Below, piece by piece: positions 18,658-29,400 of a stretch of DNA of 64,000 nucleotides; the first letter of the stretch is position 1; each line of letters starts with the position of its first letter. The translations under genes were made by a program, and so were the position numbers. The notes under the pieces were generated by a model that worked only from the letters and a program-made list of their open reading frames with translations, was not told the DNA's origin and ran no database searches. This DNA is from Tetraselmis striata (Eukaryota > Chlorophyta > Chlorodendrophyceae > Chlorodendrales > Chlorodendraceae), in the NCBI GenBank assembly GCA_006384855.1, contig VCJN01000008.1, positions 18,478 to 82,477 on the forward strand. The letters run 5' to 3'.

Positions 18658-20424
18658 ATGTCCACTGCCCGCCCGCCTCCCTTGCACGTAGGGCATGAAA
18701 GATGTGCAGGTCTGCTGACTGGTGGAACCTGCTCTGTGGCATCAGGTCAAGAACGTTTCCAAGGGCTGCCGGGAGCGCGGCGCCTGGCCGTGACAGCCAT
18801 GGCCAGGACGCCGCCCCGGGCGGTACATGCCTACCAGCTTCCAACCGACGCCTCATTGTACACGATCTGCAACGCCACAGTCCCTGCAGCGCTTATTTCT
18901 GGTCTGCCTTGCGCAAATCCGCCCGTGGACAAAGATGGCTTGCTTACTGTGGACATCGCTGTCGAGAGCGGGCGGGTGGCGGCCATCCGGCTGAGCGGGG
19001 GTGGCGTAACTGAGGCGTTGAATGGGGAGCGCATGGTTGACGTTGGGCGCGGCATGGTGCTGCCCACCTTTGTGGACCTGCACTGCCACATTGACAAGGG
19101 CCATACCTGTGACCGCAGCCGCAACCCTACCGGCAGCCTGGGTGGCGCAGATAAGAGCACCGCCGCAGATCTGGCCTTCTGGGACGCGGAAGACGTTGAG
19201 CGGCGCATGGACTTTGCGCTGCGCTGCGCCTACGCGCACGGGACCTCAGCGCTGCGCACACACCTCATCAATCTGGTGCCCAAACAGGTGGAGCTCACGT
19301 GGGCGGCCTTCAATGCAATGCGGCGCCGCTGGAAGGGCCGTATCGAGCTGCAGGGCGTCAGCCTCGTGGTGCTGAGCTACTTTCGCGACCTGGAGGCAGG
19401 CGCCACGCTGGCAGATACCATCAAGGCAGCGGGCGGCATTTTGGGCTGCGCCGTGTGCTGCTCGGAAAGCGGCGGCATGGACGACGACGACTGGACCACC
19501 TGCAACACGGATCGTCCACAGCTACTGGATCGCATCTTTGGGCTGGCCAAGGCGCGCGACTTGTACCTTGACTTTCATGTGGACGAGAACGGTAACGCGC
19601 AGGCGCAGGGGCTGCGCTGCATCGCAGAGGCAGCCATCCGGCACGAGTATCAGGGCCGTGTGGTGTGCGGCCACTGCTGCTCGCTCAGCTGCCAGGAGGA
19701 CAGCGAGCTGGATAAGACACTGCGCCTCTGCCGCGCTGCTGGCCTGGCAGTTGTCAGCCTGCCGCTGGTGAACGAATGGACACAGGACCGGGACCCCAAA
19801 GCGCTGCGCACTCCCCGCTGGCGCGGTATCACCTGCTTGCGGGAGCTCAAGGCGCATGGCATTCCGGTAGCTGTCGCCAGCGACAACACGCGAGACCAGT
19901 TCTATGCCTACGGTGACCTGGACATGCTGGAGGTGTTCATCGCGGCAGTGCGGCTCGGCCACCTGGATCGCCCATCCATGGGTAGCTGGCCCAAGATAAT
20001 CACCTCCACGCCCGCCACTGCCATGGGGCTGCGCGGTAAGCACGGCGTTATACGCGTCGGCCATGCCGCCAACTTCGTGCTTCTGCGCGGACGCAACTAC
20101 GGCGAGGTGCTGTCCCGGCCGCAGTACGACCGAGTGGTAGTCCGTAACGGCAAGCCGATTCAGGATGCAGTGCCTGACTATGAGGAGCTGGACTATGACA
20201 CACGCGCACACAAGTACTGCCATCCTCGCGGAGCTCCCCAGGGGCTACTGGCACCCGCGGCAACTGGGGTGTCACCCGTCGAGGCCACCGCAGGCTTGAG
20301 GTCTGACACGGAGAAAAAAGCGACAGCAACGGTGTCAGCACCTGCGTTTGCGGCGGCGTTTGGTGGGGGGAGCACCAACGCTTGGCGCCCGCAGCAGGCC
20401 ACCCCTAACACACGCGCCTCCTAG
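18658..20424 (+). CDS. CodA-like cytosine deaminase (amidohydrolase), possibly organelle-targeted
   Basis: This predicts a 588-residue amidohydrolase of the bacterial/fungal-type cytosine deaminase family (cytosine to uracil plus ammonia, pyrimidine salvage). Metal and catalytic residues are in order: H-x-H in VDLHCHIDKGHT, His and Glu in DFHVDENGN, His in VVCGHCCSLS, Asp in VASDNTRDQFYAYGD. A GITCLRELKAHGI block and a C-terminal amidohydrolase strand (RVGHAANFVLLRGRN) complete the fold. About 90 residues after the last strand are low complexity. The frame has no intron. Two starts are possible: 18658, which adds an Arg/Ser/Gly-rich extension resembling a transit peptide, or 18799 (CAGCCATGGCC, better context), where family homology begins. 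Substrate preference could also be another cyclic amidine. Confidence 0.85.
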   Translation: MSTARPPPLHVGHERCAGLLTGGTCSVASGQERFQGLPGARRLAVTAMARTPPRAVHAYQLPTDASLYTICNATVPAALISGLPCANPPVDKDGLLTVDIAVESGRVAAIRLSGGGVTEALNGERMVDVGRGMVLPTFVDLHCHIDKGHTCDRSRNPTGSLGGADKSTAADLAFWDAEDVERRMDFALRCAYAHGTSALRTHLINLVPKQVELTWAAFNAMRRRWKGRIELQGVSLVVLSYFRDLEAGATLADTIKAAGGILGCAVCCSESGGMDDDDWTTCNTDRPQLLDRIFGLAKARDLYLDFHVDENGNAQAQGLRCIAEAAIRHEYQGRVVCGHCCSLSCQEDSELDKTLRLCRAAGLAVVSLPLVNEWTQDRDPKALRTPRWRGITCLRELKAHGIPVAVASDNTRDQFYAYGDLDMLEVFIAAVRLGHLDRPSMGSWPKIITSTPATAMGLRGKHGVIRVGHAANFVLLRGRNYGEVLSRPQYDRVVVRNGKPIQDAVPDYEELDYDTRAHKYCHPRGAPQGLLAPAATGVSPVEATAGLRSDTEKKATATVSAPAFAAAFGGGSTNAWRPQQATPNTRAS

Positions 20425-20528
20425 AATGTATGTGGGCAGGGAAGCCCTCCTGCAGCATTTGCCAGGGTGTTGCACAAGACAGGGCAATGGCGATGCAGGC
20501 TGCCTGCACTGCATAGACGGGTAGGTAA

Positions 20529-20533
20529 TGTAA
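20529..20533 (+). terminator. TGTAA polyadenylation signal of the deaminase gene
   Basis: TGTAA lies 105 nt after the stop codon; another TGTAA occurs near 20566. This pentamer is the usual polyadenylation signal in Chlamydomonas and its relatives. Confidence 0.6.
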
Positions 20534-21739
20534 GCGCAGCTTCTTGCATCTCCATCTGCCTCGAGTTGTAACTGTACTGGAAGAGGTGTGGGCTCCAAGG
20601 AGGGGGGGGGGGGGGGGGGGAGTACCGAGCACACTATTTTAGTCATCTAGGGAGAGCGTTACTCGAAGGCATATCACATGGGTATGATTGGTGTGCCGTT
20701 TTTGTCGGCGGGTTGACTGTTGATTGCTTGGAGTTTAAGACGTGAATCCAGAAACAGCCAGATTGCACATTCTGCATGCATTTCTTTAACTGACCATAGA
20801 CCCCAACCCATGGGACGATAACTCTAACTTACAGTTACAGCTACTGGAGGTAACTGTTGTCTCCTGTATCTTCGCAACCAAGCCAGAAAAAGACCCCCTT
20901 CTGTTCAAAATATCTTGGTGTATCGGGTGCTCAAACCGACCACAGCAATGTGTTACAGTCCATATATGTGTCACATTGGTGTGGCTACATAACGTGTACT
21001 ATGTGCGATGCACACCACAAACAGGTTGCATTGCCCGCCTAGCATGCCCTGCATACACGTAATCGTAGTAGGTAAATTTCCTCTCAATGGCAGCAACGGC
21101 ATTCATTGAGCGCGTTTGTTGGCTCGAAGCGACCCAATCAAAACCCAGAACATGCAACTACTTTTGTGGAAGACCGTACATCCAACGACATAGCGGAGGG
21201 CGTTTATAAGGTTAATTGTGGCAGCGTGTGGACGGCGATAGATCCAAACCCAGCGCCGCACTTTATTTATCATATGATGTATAATAAAAATGCACAGCAT
21301 AAACCGTTTCCCGTCCACGTGGCTGACTGTACATGATGTATACGCAGCAAAGATGCCGCAAAATAAGATAATCTAAATCGCATGTCAATCCGAATGTTCA
21401 CAGCAGTCGCTGCCACAAGCATAGTCCACTAGTACCTGTGCGTGTTCGCTACCATAAAGGGATGAAGGGTGGCCGGCCAAGAATGGCGTATCTGTGTCAT
21501 CGCACGCATACTCTTGGGTCTTATGTGGTTTGAGAGCTCTATGTGTTGCACATCACGAGTAGCGCTAGTAGAAGTGGCATTAATAACAATAACCCTCCAC
21601 CGAAGTCAAAAGAGGTGTGCCCGCCAAGAAGCATTCATTGCTTGGCACAATAGTCTACTAGTGGTATGTAGCAATCGCTTATGCATATAGGGAGGACAAA
21701 GCGCAGCTGCAGGAGCAGCATGCTCGCATATATCATATC

Positions 21740-21771
<32 letters not shown>

Positions 21772-21865
21772 ATACATATACATATGTGTATGTGTGTATA
21801 CCCCCCCCCCCCCACCCCCCCCCCCCCCCCCAACACACACATATATATACACCTCTTCACATACG
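20534..21865. other. Intergenic stretch with microsatellites
   Basis: A G run lies at 20602-20620. A compound microsatellite at about 21728-21832 goes (AT)n, (TG)n and TATACA repeats and then C runs. No coding sequence was recognised in this AT-richer part. Confidence 0.6.
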
Positions 21866-24800
21866 TTTGGGGTCCCTTTTCGGCAGTCTCAAGACTTCAG
21901 AAGTCTAGGGTACCTGAACGTAGGGTACATGAGATGAAACCTGGAATCTCAGAGGGTTTTATAAGACCTGCATGACGAGTGGCTCAAACCGAAGCTTAAA
22001 GACCTTCGACTAGGGTGTCACGCTGCACGTGCTTCGTGCGTGGATGTGCGTCGCATGCAACTGCACCAAAACCAGGGTCGGTATATATCACGCACACACG
22101 GACGCGCGTGAATAGACAACCAAACGGCGGGATGGCCATGAACGCGCGAGGAAACACATTGGCGAGGGGCTCGGGTGCATTTAGTGTGCAGCCGTGTGGG
22201 CGGCGGCTAGTACATGTCGCGTTGCAATACTGGCATGGCATCAGTGTCGGCCAAGCTCAGCAACACCCCCTTGGCTTTAAAACGCTATAACCTCTCAGGA
22301 TTTGCTCAAAAGATTATTTTAAAAATACCACGCAATTGCTCGTTTAAATCTGCGTCGAAATTTATCTTCCAAAGTCAAAATTTTGATTATTCGGGGCCCC
22401 GGAAAAAAATCCCTAAAGATGATCATCCAAGTTGCCCCTCACTGCCTCATGTGCCCACCCATGCCGGGCACGTGGCTTTGCGCCAAATGCGTGTCTAAGC
22501 CCCATACTCGGCTGTGCGAGAGCGTTATGTGTGTGGATGACCACGGACCACCAACACTTGGCATATGCCGCCTCCTAGCGATACACACATCTACCAGCCA
22601 AAATGCCATTTTCCACAGCATTTTTCAAGGAATTTCATATTAATAAAAGTCCACGCCCCTACCGGGCCACCCCGCCCACGAAACGGTGCAACTGGCATTC
22701 CACCACGCGCCCCCGTAGTAGAGCATCGCCCTATGCCAAAGGGGGCCATCGAGTGTCTCTCCTGCGTGCGTTCGCCACAGAAACATCAGCATTTTCACCT
22801 CAAAACTGCTCCCCACAGTGGCCAACTTGTCGTTGGGGTGTCACGTCGTGCCTATAGCGACATGCTTTCAGTGGCCTACACGCACGGTGTGTGCAACTTA
22901 TGCCAAGGGCCGTATTCACCGAGTCTGGTGCGACGAGTGCCGATGTTTCCATAGGTTTGGACGGTTGGCGCAACCCACAATTTTCTAGCGCCAACGCATC
23001 ATGCACCGATTTCTCGTTTTTTATAGGGCGCCCACAAATGGTCGTGTTGTCGCGCGGGTGGGTATAAAGCGCACAATAGGCGTTCGCCCGAACTATTCCC
23101 ACGGTAGTTAGCATGTATGCACATGCAGCCGGCGTTATCCTCGCCCATGCATGCGCTTTGCGATCGAAAATGCAAAACCCGGACCTATGTGGAGGGGTGT
23201 GCATATATGTAATATATTCATATATTTATATATATATATTTTTTAAAATATATTACGCTGCGGGCAGAGGACTCCGCATCTTCCGCGTGAGAGCCACGAG
23301 GCGCGTCCATATTGCGCAAGAGCACGGAAAACATGGGCGTTTGGTAACTTTTGTGATGCGAAGAGGCGGCGGTGTGAGGTATTAGGTAGCGCCTGGCCTA
23401 CCGGGTATATTCTAGCGCCGGCGTGATCGGCTGTTCGCCACTTCGCCGAGGCATAGCGACTACATGTACGCCAACCACAGCCGCCGCCAATCCGCGCGAT
23501 GTGAAATGCTGCCGATATCGCGCTTTGCTCGTACTCGCCGCGAAGCTCTTTTAGTACTTAGTGCAAAGTATGTCGGACAGGCTCTCTGCGGCCGTTCATC
23601 TTGTCGGTGCTGCCCCTCCCGCCGGCACTACCTGGACCTCACACACCCTTCGCAAGGGAGCAGCGTCTGACGCTAACGCCGTCGGAGCTCCATTGTCCCA
23701 CATTCGCTACCAAGGCGGCTGGGCCACTAACTCCGACGTCGTTCTGGACTACATCGACCCCAACGTTCTTCCTTCATCTGGCTCATGGTTCTTCTTTGGC
23801 CACATCGCGCCCCTCCGCCACTTCCAAGTCCAACATGTCTCCGCAGCGGTGGCCTTCCCGGTGCATCCTTCATGACATGGCGCTAACCCTTCTCCGTCAC
23901 TCCACCGCTCTTTCCGTTCGCTCATGACTGGCAAAACCGGACTCAACTTTGAAATGATCTAAACTAGTTTATGGGGTTTCCTCCCTTGACCTAACCGCTT
24001 TTCGTCTACAAGTGCTGCTCAGTGGCACGGGAACTAGGCACCTGTCGTTGCGCCCTTTTTGGGTACAGCACGAGTAGACATAAAAGCAGCCATAACACCT
24101 GAGCCTGCCATCTTCCAGTTTTCGCTGCGGTACACACAGCGCCCCCCCTGACTCCGTTTTCCCTCCACGCTTTCACTTTATTACCTTCTTGCCGATTTCG
24201 GCTCTTCACCGTGTAAAGAAGCCTGTGTGATCTTTTGGCAAAATCAGACTCAGCTTTGAAATGCAGGAAAGCGTTTGTTTTTTCGACCCCGGGACATGAC
24301 TGGCACCAGCAGTGAAACCCTTGCAGCGTCTCTACGACGGCCGTTCAGGCGGCAGCAATCCAATTGCGGAAAGCCCTGGAGTTAAGTTAGGAAAGCGTAT
24401 TCTGTGATGATGATACACCCCTCCACATAAGTCCGGGTTTTGCATTTTCGATCGCAAAGCGCATGCATGGGCGAGGATAACGCCGGCTGCATGTGCATAC
24501 ATGCGAACTACAGTGGGAATAGTTCGGGCGAACGCCTATTGTGCGCTTTATACCCACCCGCGCGACAACACGACCATTTGTGGGCGCCCTTTCAAAAACG
24601 CGAAATTAGTGCATGATGCGTTGGCGCCAGAAAATTGTGGGTTGCGCCAACCGTCCAAACCTATGGAACTAGCGGCACTCGTCGCACCAAACTCGGTGGT
24701 TACGGCCCTTGACATAAGTTGCACACACCGTGCGTGTAGGCCACTGAAAGCATGTCGCTATAGGCACGACGTGACACCCCAACGACAAGTTGGCCACTAT

Positions 24801-25741
24801 GGGGAGCAATTTTGGGGTGAAAATGCTGATGTTTCTGTGGCGAACGCACGTAGGAGAGGCGCTCGATGGCCCCCTTGGCGTAGGGCAATGCTCTACTATG
24901 GGGGCGCGTGGTGGAATGCCAGTTGCACCGTTTCGTGGGCGGGGTGGCGCGGAAGGGCGTGGACTTTTATTAATATGAAATTCCTTGAAAAATGCTGTGG
25001 AAAATGGCATTTTGGCTGGTAGATGTGTGTATCGCTCGGAGGCGGCATATGCCAAGTGTTGGTGATTCGTGGTCATCCACACACATAACGCTCTCGCGCA
25101 GCCGAGTATGGGGCTTAGACACGCACTTGGCGCAAAGCCACGCGCCCGACATGGGTGGGCACATAAGGCAGTGAGGGGCAACTTGGATGATCATCTTTGG
25201 GGATTTTTTCCGGGGCCCCAAAAAATCGAATTTTTGATCTTGAAAGATTGGTTTCGACGCAGATTTGAACGATAAATCGCGTGGTATTTTTAAAACAATT
25301 GTTTGAGCAAAGTCTGAGAGGTTATAGCGTTTTAAAGCCAAGGGGGTGTTGCTGAGCGTGGCCGACACTGATGCCACGCCAGTATCGCAACGCGACATGT
25401 ACTAGCCGCCGCCCACACGGCTGCACACTAAATGCACCCGAGCCCCTCGCCAATGTGTTTCCTCACGCGTTCATGGCCATCCCGCCGTTTGGTGTCTATT
25501 CACGCGCGTCGGCGTGTGCGTGATACCGACCCTGGTTTTGGTGCAGTTGCAGGCGACGCCCATCCACGCACCAAGTGCAGCGTGACACCCTAGTCAAAGG
25601 CCTTTAAGCTTCGGTTTGAGCCAGTCGTCATGCAGGTTTTATAAAACCCTCTGAGATTCCAGGGTTTCATCTCATATACCCTACGTTCAGGTACCCTAGA
25701 CTTCTGAAGTCGTGAGACTGCCGAAAAGGGACCCCAAACTT
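21866..25741. repeat. Large inverted repeat: two 1.33-kb arms around a 1.2-kb spacer
   Basis: The left arm (21866-23202) and right arm (24413-25741) are reverse complements at roughly nine in ten positions by eye, along their whole length. For example 22014-22140 matches 25475-25590 inverted, and CAAAACCCGGAC near 23172 matches GTCCGGGTTTTG near 24431. The spacer holds a tyrosine-recombinase retroelement end. Both arms encode a Cys-rich frame (CLMCPPM, WLCAKCV, VMCVDDH), read outward-to-inward on opposite strands, but no family was recognised. It may be a foldback transposon or a palindromic duplication. A transcript through it would form a long hairpin. Confidence 0.8.
23561..24263 (+). mobile_element. 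3' end of a split-direct-repeat (DIRS-group) retroelement
   Basis: The frame 23561-23875 encodes the C-terminal tyrosine-recombinase block: SHTLRKGAAS (H-x-x-R), YQGGW and VVLDYIDP with the nucleophilic Tyr. It is very close to the block at 54940-55075. Two short direct repeats follow, CTGGCAAAACCGGACTCAAC at 23929 and TGGCAAAATCAGACTCAGC at 24235. A segment beginning TTTATGGGGTTTCC (23969) lies between them. This is the B1-A2-B2 arrangement of split direct repeats. RT and RNase H parts are absent. Confidence 0.65.
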
Positions 25742-26102
25742 TGCGTGCATTCTCCGGACGCTCTCCCTGTAACCAAAAAGTTCAAACTTATGTGCATGGG
25801 TGTATGTAATTCTGGGTGATGACGTCGTCGCGGCGCGGTGGCGTGGCTGGGCACACCGTGGCGGCACCGGATCTGCATCACCTGGCCTACCTGCGCCTGC
25901 CTTGCCGGAAACAGGGATGTTACCATCGACAGACTTGACGACGCGCACATATCCCCGTTGCACATCTCCCCTTTCAGTAGCCTGTGCAGGTGCGGGCAGC
26001 CTGCCATTTCTCGCTCCCCGCCGGCTTCAGGCATCGCCCCTACATCGTTTGAGCTGCCGGAAGTATAGTTTAGTGTCGGCTCATTAGCTCAGGGAACACA
26101 AA

Positions 26103-26152
<50 letters not shown>

Positions 26153-26497
26153 CTAACCCTTAAGGTAGTCACGCAGCAGCCCCTCAGTGCTTTGGTAATC
26201 ACAGTAAAGCAACGCAACAGGTGACGATTACATCGTGAGCGTTCGCATTCGCTTTGACGACAGGCTGCCACTGCAAATCGTGGCGGAAACTGGGACGACG
26301 CTGGTTTCGGGGTAACTACGACAGCAGGGCGGCGGCGCGCCACACGGCGGGTACTCGGCGCGTCCTTGCGCGTCTGCGCCTGCCGTATTAGTACCTACCC
26401 AGTGCCGCGCCATCCATGAGCATGCATTGACAGCGCGGCTGTATCATATACCAGTGCTGCTGCTTCCCGCAGGCGTCTCGCCCGTTGCACGGGCGCG
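25742..26497. other. Region upstream of RNR1 with a 49-nt G run
   Basis: No upstream coding exon of RNR1 was found here (no KRDG motif in any frame). An uninterrupted G run occupies about 26104-26152. The stretch should contain the RNR1 promoter and 5' UTR. Confidence 0.5.
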
Positions 26498-29400
26498 ATG
26501 ACGGGCGCGGCTGTCTCTGCGGCGGCTGACGGGCCCGCGCTCGAAGTCCTCCACGAGGAAATCGCGGAGCGGGTGAGAGCGCTTAGCTTTGGCCTCAATG
26601 AGGACTATATCCACGCCGTACGACCCCCTCCCCCCCCCCCCCCCCCCCCCATGCGCGCACCTTCGCACTGCCTTGTTCGCACTGCTTTGTTTCTACCTGC
26701 CTTGCCAGACGCCAAAGCAGGTCAGATCCATTGCCTCTGATCACCCATCTGGTGGATGACATGTAGGATGAGGTCGCGGGGAAGGTGGTCGCAGGCATCT
26801 GCAGCGACTTGAGCGCGAAGGGTGTGGATGGGTTGCTCGCAGAGACCTGCGCAGCGCTGACTGCGAGCCATCCAGACTACGGCATCGTGAGTCCTGTGGC
26901 ATCACACCAGTGCCTTGCCGCGCAGTCACGCAGTGCTATGCAAGCCTGTCCGCGTCTTTCGAGTTGCAGCGCTGTACGACTCTATGCAACATGTGTCCCA
27001 TACTCAGCCTCGCCAACCCACCTACGTCCTACGCGGATCTCATGCCGTGCATGCATGTGCTGCAGCTTGCCGGGCGAATTGCCGTGTCCCAGCTCCACAA
27101 AGAGACAAAGATGACCTTCTCAGAAACGTGAGTGCGATCTGCGAAGCTGGGTGGGTGGATACCTGGCGCGGTGCATATGCCGCGCATAAGGGTGATAGAG
27201 GCGGCATGCCCCCTCCCTCTCCTCACGCTGAGCCCCGCCTCCCGCCAACCCTGCGCAGAGTGTCCGACCTGCACCACTACATCGAGAAGCGGACGGGGCA
27301 ACCAGCGCCTCTGATTTCAGACAAAGTCTACAACATCGTGATGAAGGTGCGCAGCAGACCTTGCATTTACTGCGTGGACCTGGGCAGCGCTCCATGCTGT
27401 GCGTCGATTTGGAGGGGCTGATCGACTGCGGATGTCGCTGTGTTGCAGAACAAGCAGCTGCTCGACAGCGCGATTCAGACCCACCATGACTTCGCCTACG
27501 ACTACTTTGGCTACAAGGTGCAGTACATGCCAGCGTGTGTGATGGAAATGCGCAGTGGTTGCTGCCCTGCTGGCCCTCACTGAGGCGGCTGTGCCCGGTA
27601 GACGCTGGAGCGCTCCTACCTGTTGAGACTGGCAGGGCGGGTGGTGGAGCGACCCCAGTACCTGCTGATGCGAGTGGCGGTCGGGATCCACCAGGTGGAA
27701 CACGCATCATTGCACGTGTATTGTGCATGCCGCCAGCGCAGCCCATGCCCCAGCAGAGGGGGGGGGGAGGTTTCCCGTAGAGCGCGCATGCTGACATGCA
27801 TCGCCATGGTAGGACGACATGGAGGCAGTGCTGCAGACGTACACCCTGCTGAGCGAGCGGTGGATGACGCACGCCTCGCCAACGCTCTTCAATGCCGGCA
27901 CACCGCGGCCGCAGCTGTCCAGCTGCTTTCTCATCTGTATGAAGGTGCATCGGAGCGATTCCCGCCCCACCCGAGTCTACGCCACAACCCTGCCTGCGCG
28001 CAAAGAGGCTCCGTATTTGCCCAGTTTGATCCCCTAAACCATTGGCATCTGCCGCCGTCACAACGCCCACCACAGAGTGACTCCATCGAGGGCATTTATG
28101 ACACTCTGAAGGAGGCAGCCGTCATCTCCAAGTGTGCTGGCGGCATTGGCCTCAGCATCCACAACATCCGCGCCACCGGTGCGAGCGCCATTCTAAATGC
28201 CAGCATGGGCAGCGACAGTGGGGCTCCCCCCCCCCCCCCCCCCCCCCGGTGCCTCTTCTTGCGGCCGGCATCCCAGATGTGCCCTGCACGGCCCTCATTG
28301 CTGCCTTGGCGGCAGTGCACAGGTGCGTACATCAGAGGCACCAACGGCACCTCCAACGGCATCCTCCCCATGCTTCGTGTCTTCAACGACACTGCCCGCT
28401 ATGTGGACCAGGTGGGTGTCGACCGGTGCCCCCCCAACTGCCGGCCAGCACGCTTTGCCAAGGACATATTACCGCTGCAAAGTCGCCGCACTCGTGACTG
28501 GGCTCGCAGGTCACACGAGTATGGATTGTTGTTCACCATCGCGCCCGAGACTCCCTTATAGGGCGTGGTATATTCTGGTAGATTTCCAATGTATTACACT
28601 TTTCTCTGTTTATTCACTGCGGCTGCGGACCCCGGGGGGGGGGGGGGGGGTCAAAAGAATATTATATAATGAACTTAAAGCATGGCTCTGGCATTTTGGT
28701 TCAAATTAAGCAGGGTCAGCATGCGTCATACGAGTGTGTGCCCTCCTGTGGGCGCGCAGGGCGGCGGCAAGAGGAAGGGCGCTGTGGCCATCTACCTGGA
28801 GCCCTGGCACGGGGACATCTTCAGCTGGCTGGACCTGCGGAAGAACCACGGCAAGGAGGAGGCCCGCGCGCGCGATCTCTTCTACGCTCTGTGGATACCC
28901 GACCTCTTCATGAAGCGCGTGGAAGCCAACGGGGTGAGCGAGCCACTTCCATGCTATTGGCTGGGGGTAATGGTGATATGCGGGTAACAGTGATATGCGC
29001 AGTGATATGGCACTTCCATGCTACTGGCTGGGGGTGATAGTGATATGCGCAGTCGCACTGACGCTGCCGAGGTGCTGCCCCGCAGGACTGGTCGCTCATG
29101 TCGCCCGATTCATGCCCCGGGCTGGCAGATAAGTGGGGCGCAGAGTTTGACGCCCTGTACACGCAGTACGAGCGCGAGGGGCGCGCAATGCAGAAGGTGA
29201 AGGCGCAGCGTCTGTGGTTTGCCATCCTGGAGGCGCAGGTGGAGACCGGCAACCCGTTCATGCTGTTCAAGGACCACTGCAACCGAAAGTCGAACCAGCA
29301 GGTGGGGCAGGCCGCCGTGTGGGACTGTCCACCCTTGTCCAGATCTGGCCACTCCTCCCACTGCGCGCCACAGCAGCACCCCCGCCAGTCACACTCGCAC

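Noticed and set aside
18479..20223. Long minus-strand frames opposite the deaminase
   Set aside because: Antisense shadows of a GC-rich coding exon; the plus-strand frame has all the amidohydrolase motifs.
21735..21980. Frames encoding Cys/Val or His/Thr/Tyr repeats followed by Pro runs
   Set aside because: Translation of the TG/TA microsatellite and C run; not a gene.
26080..26100. ATTAGCTCAG, like a tRNA A-box
   Set aside because: It runs directly into the 49-nt G run, with no cloverleaf.
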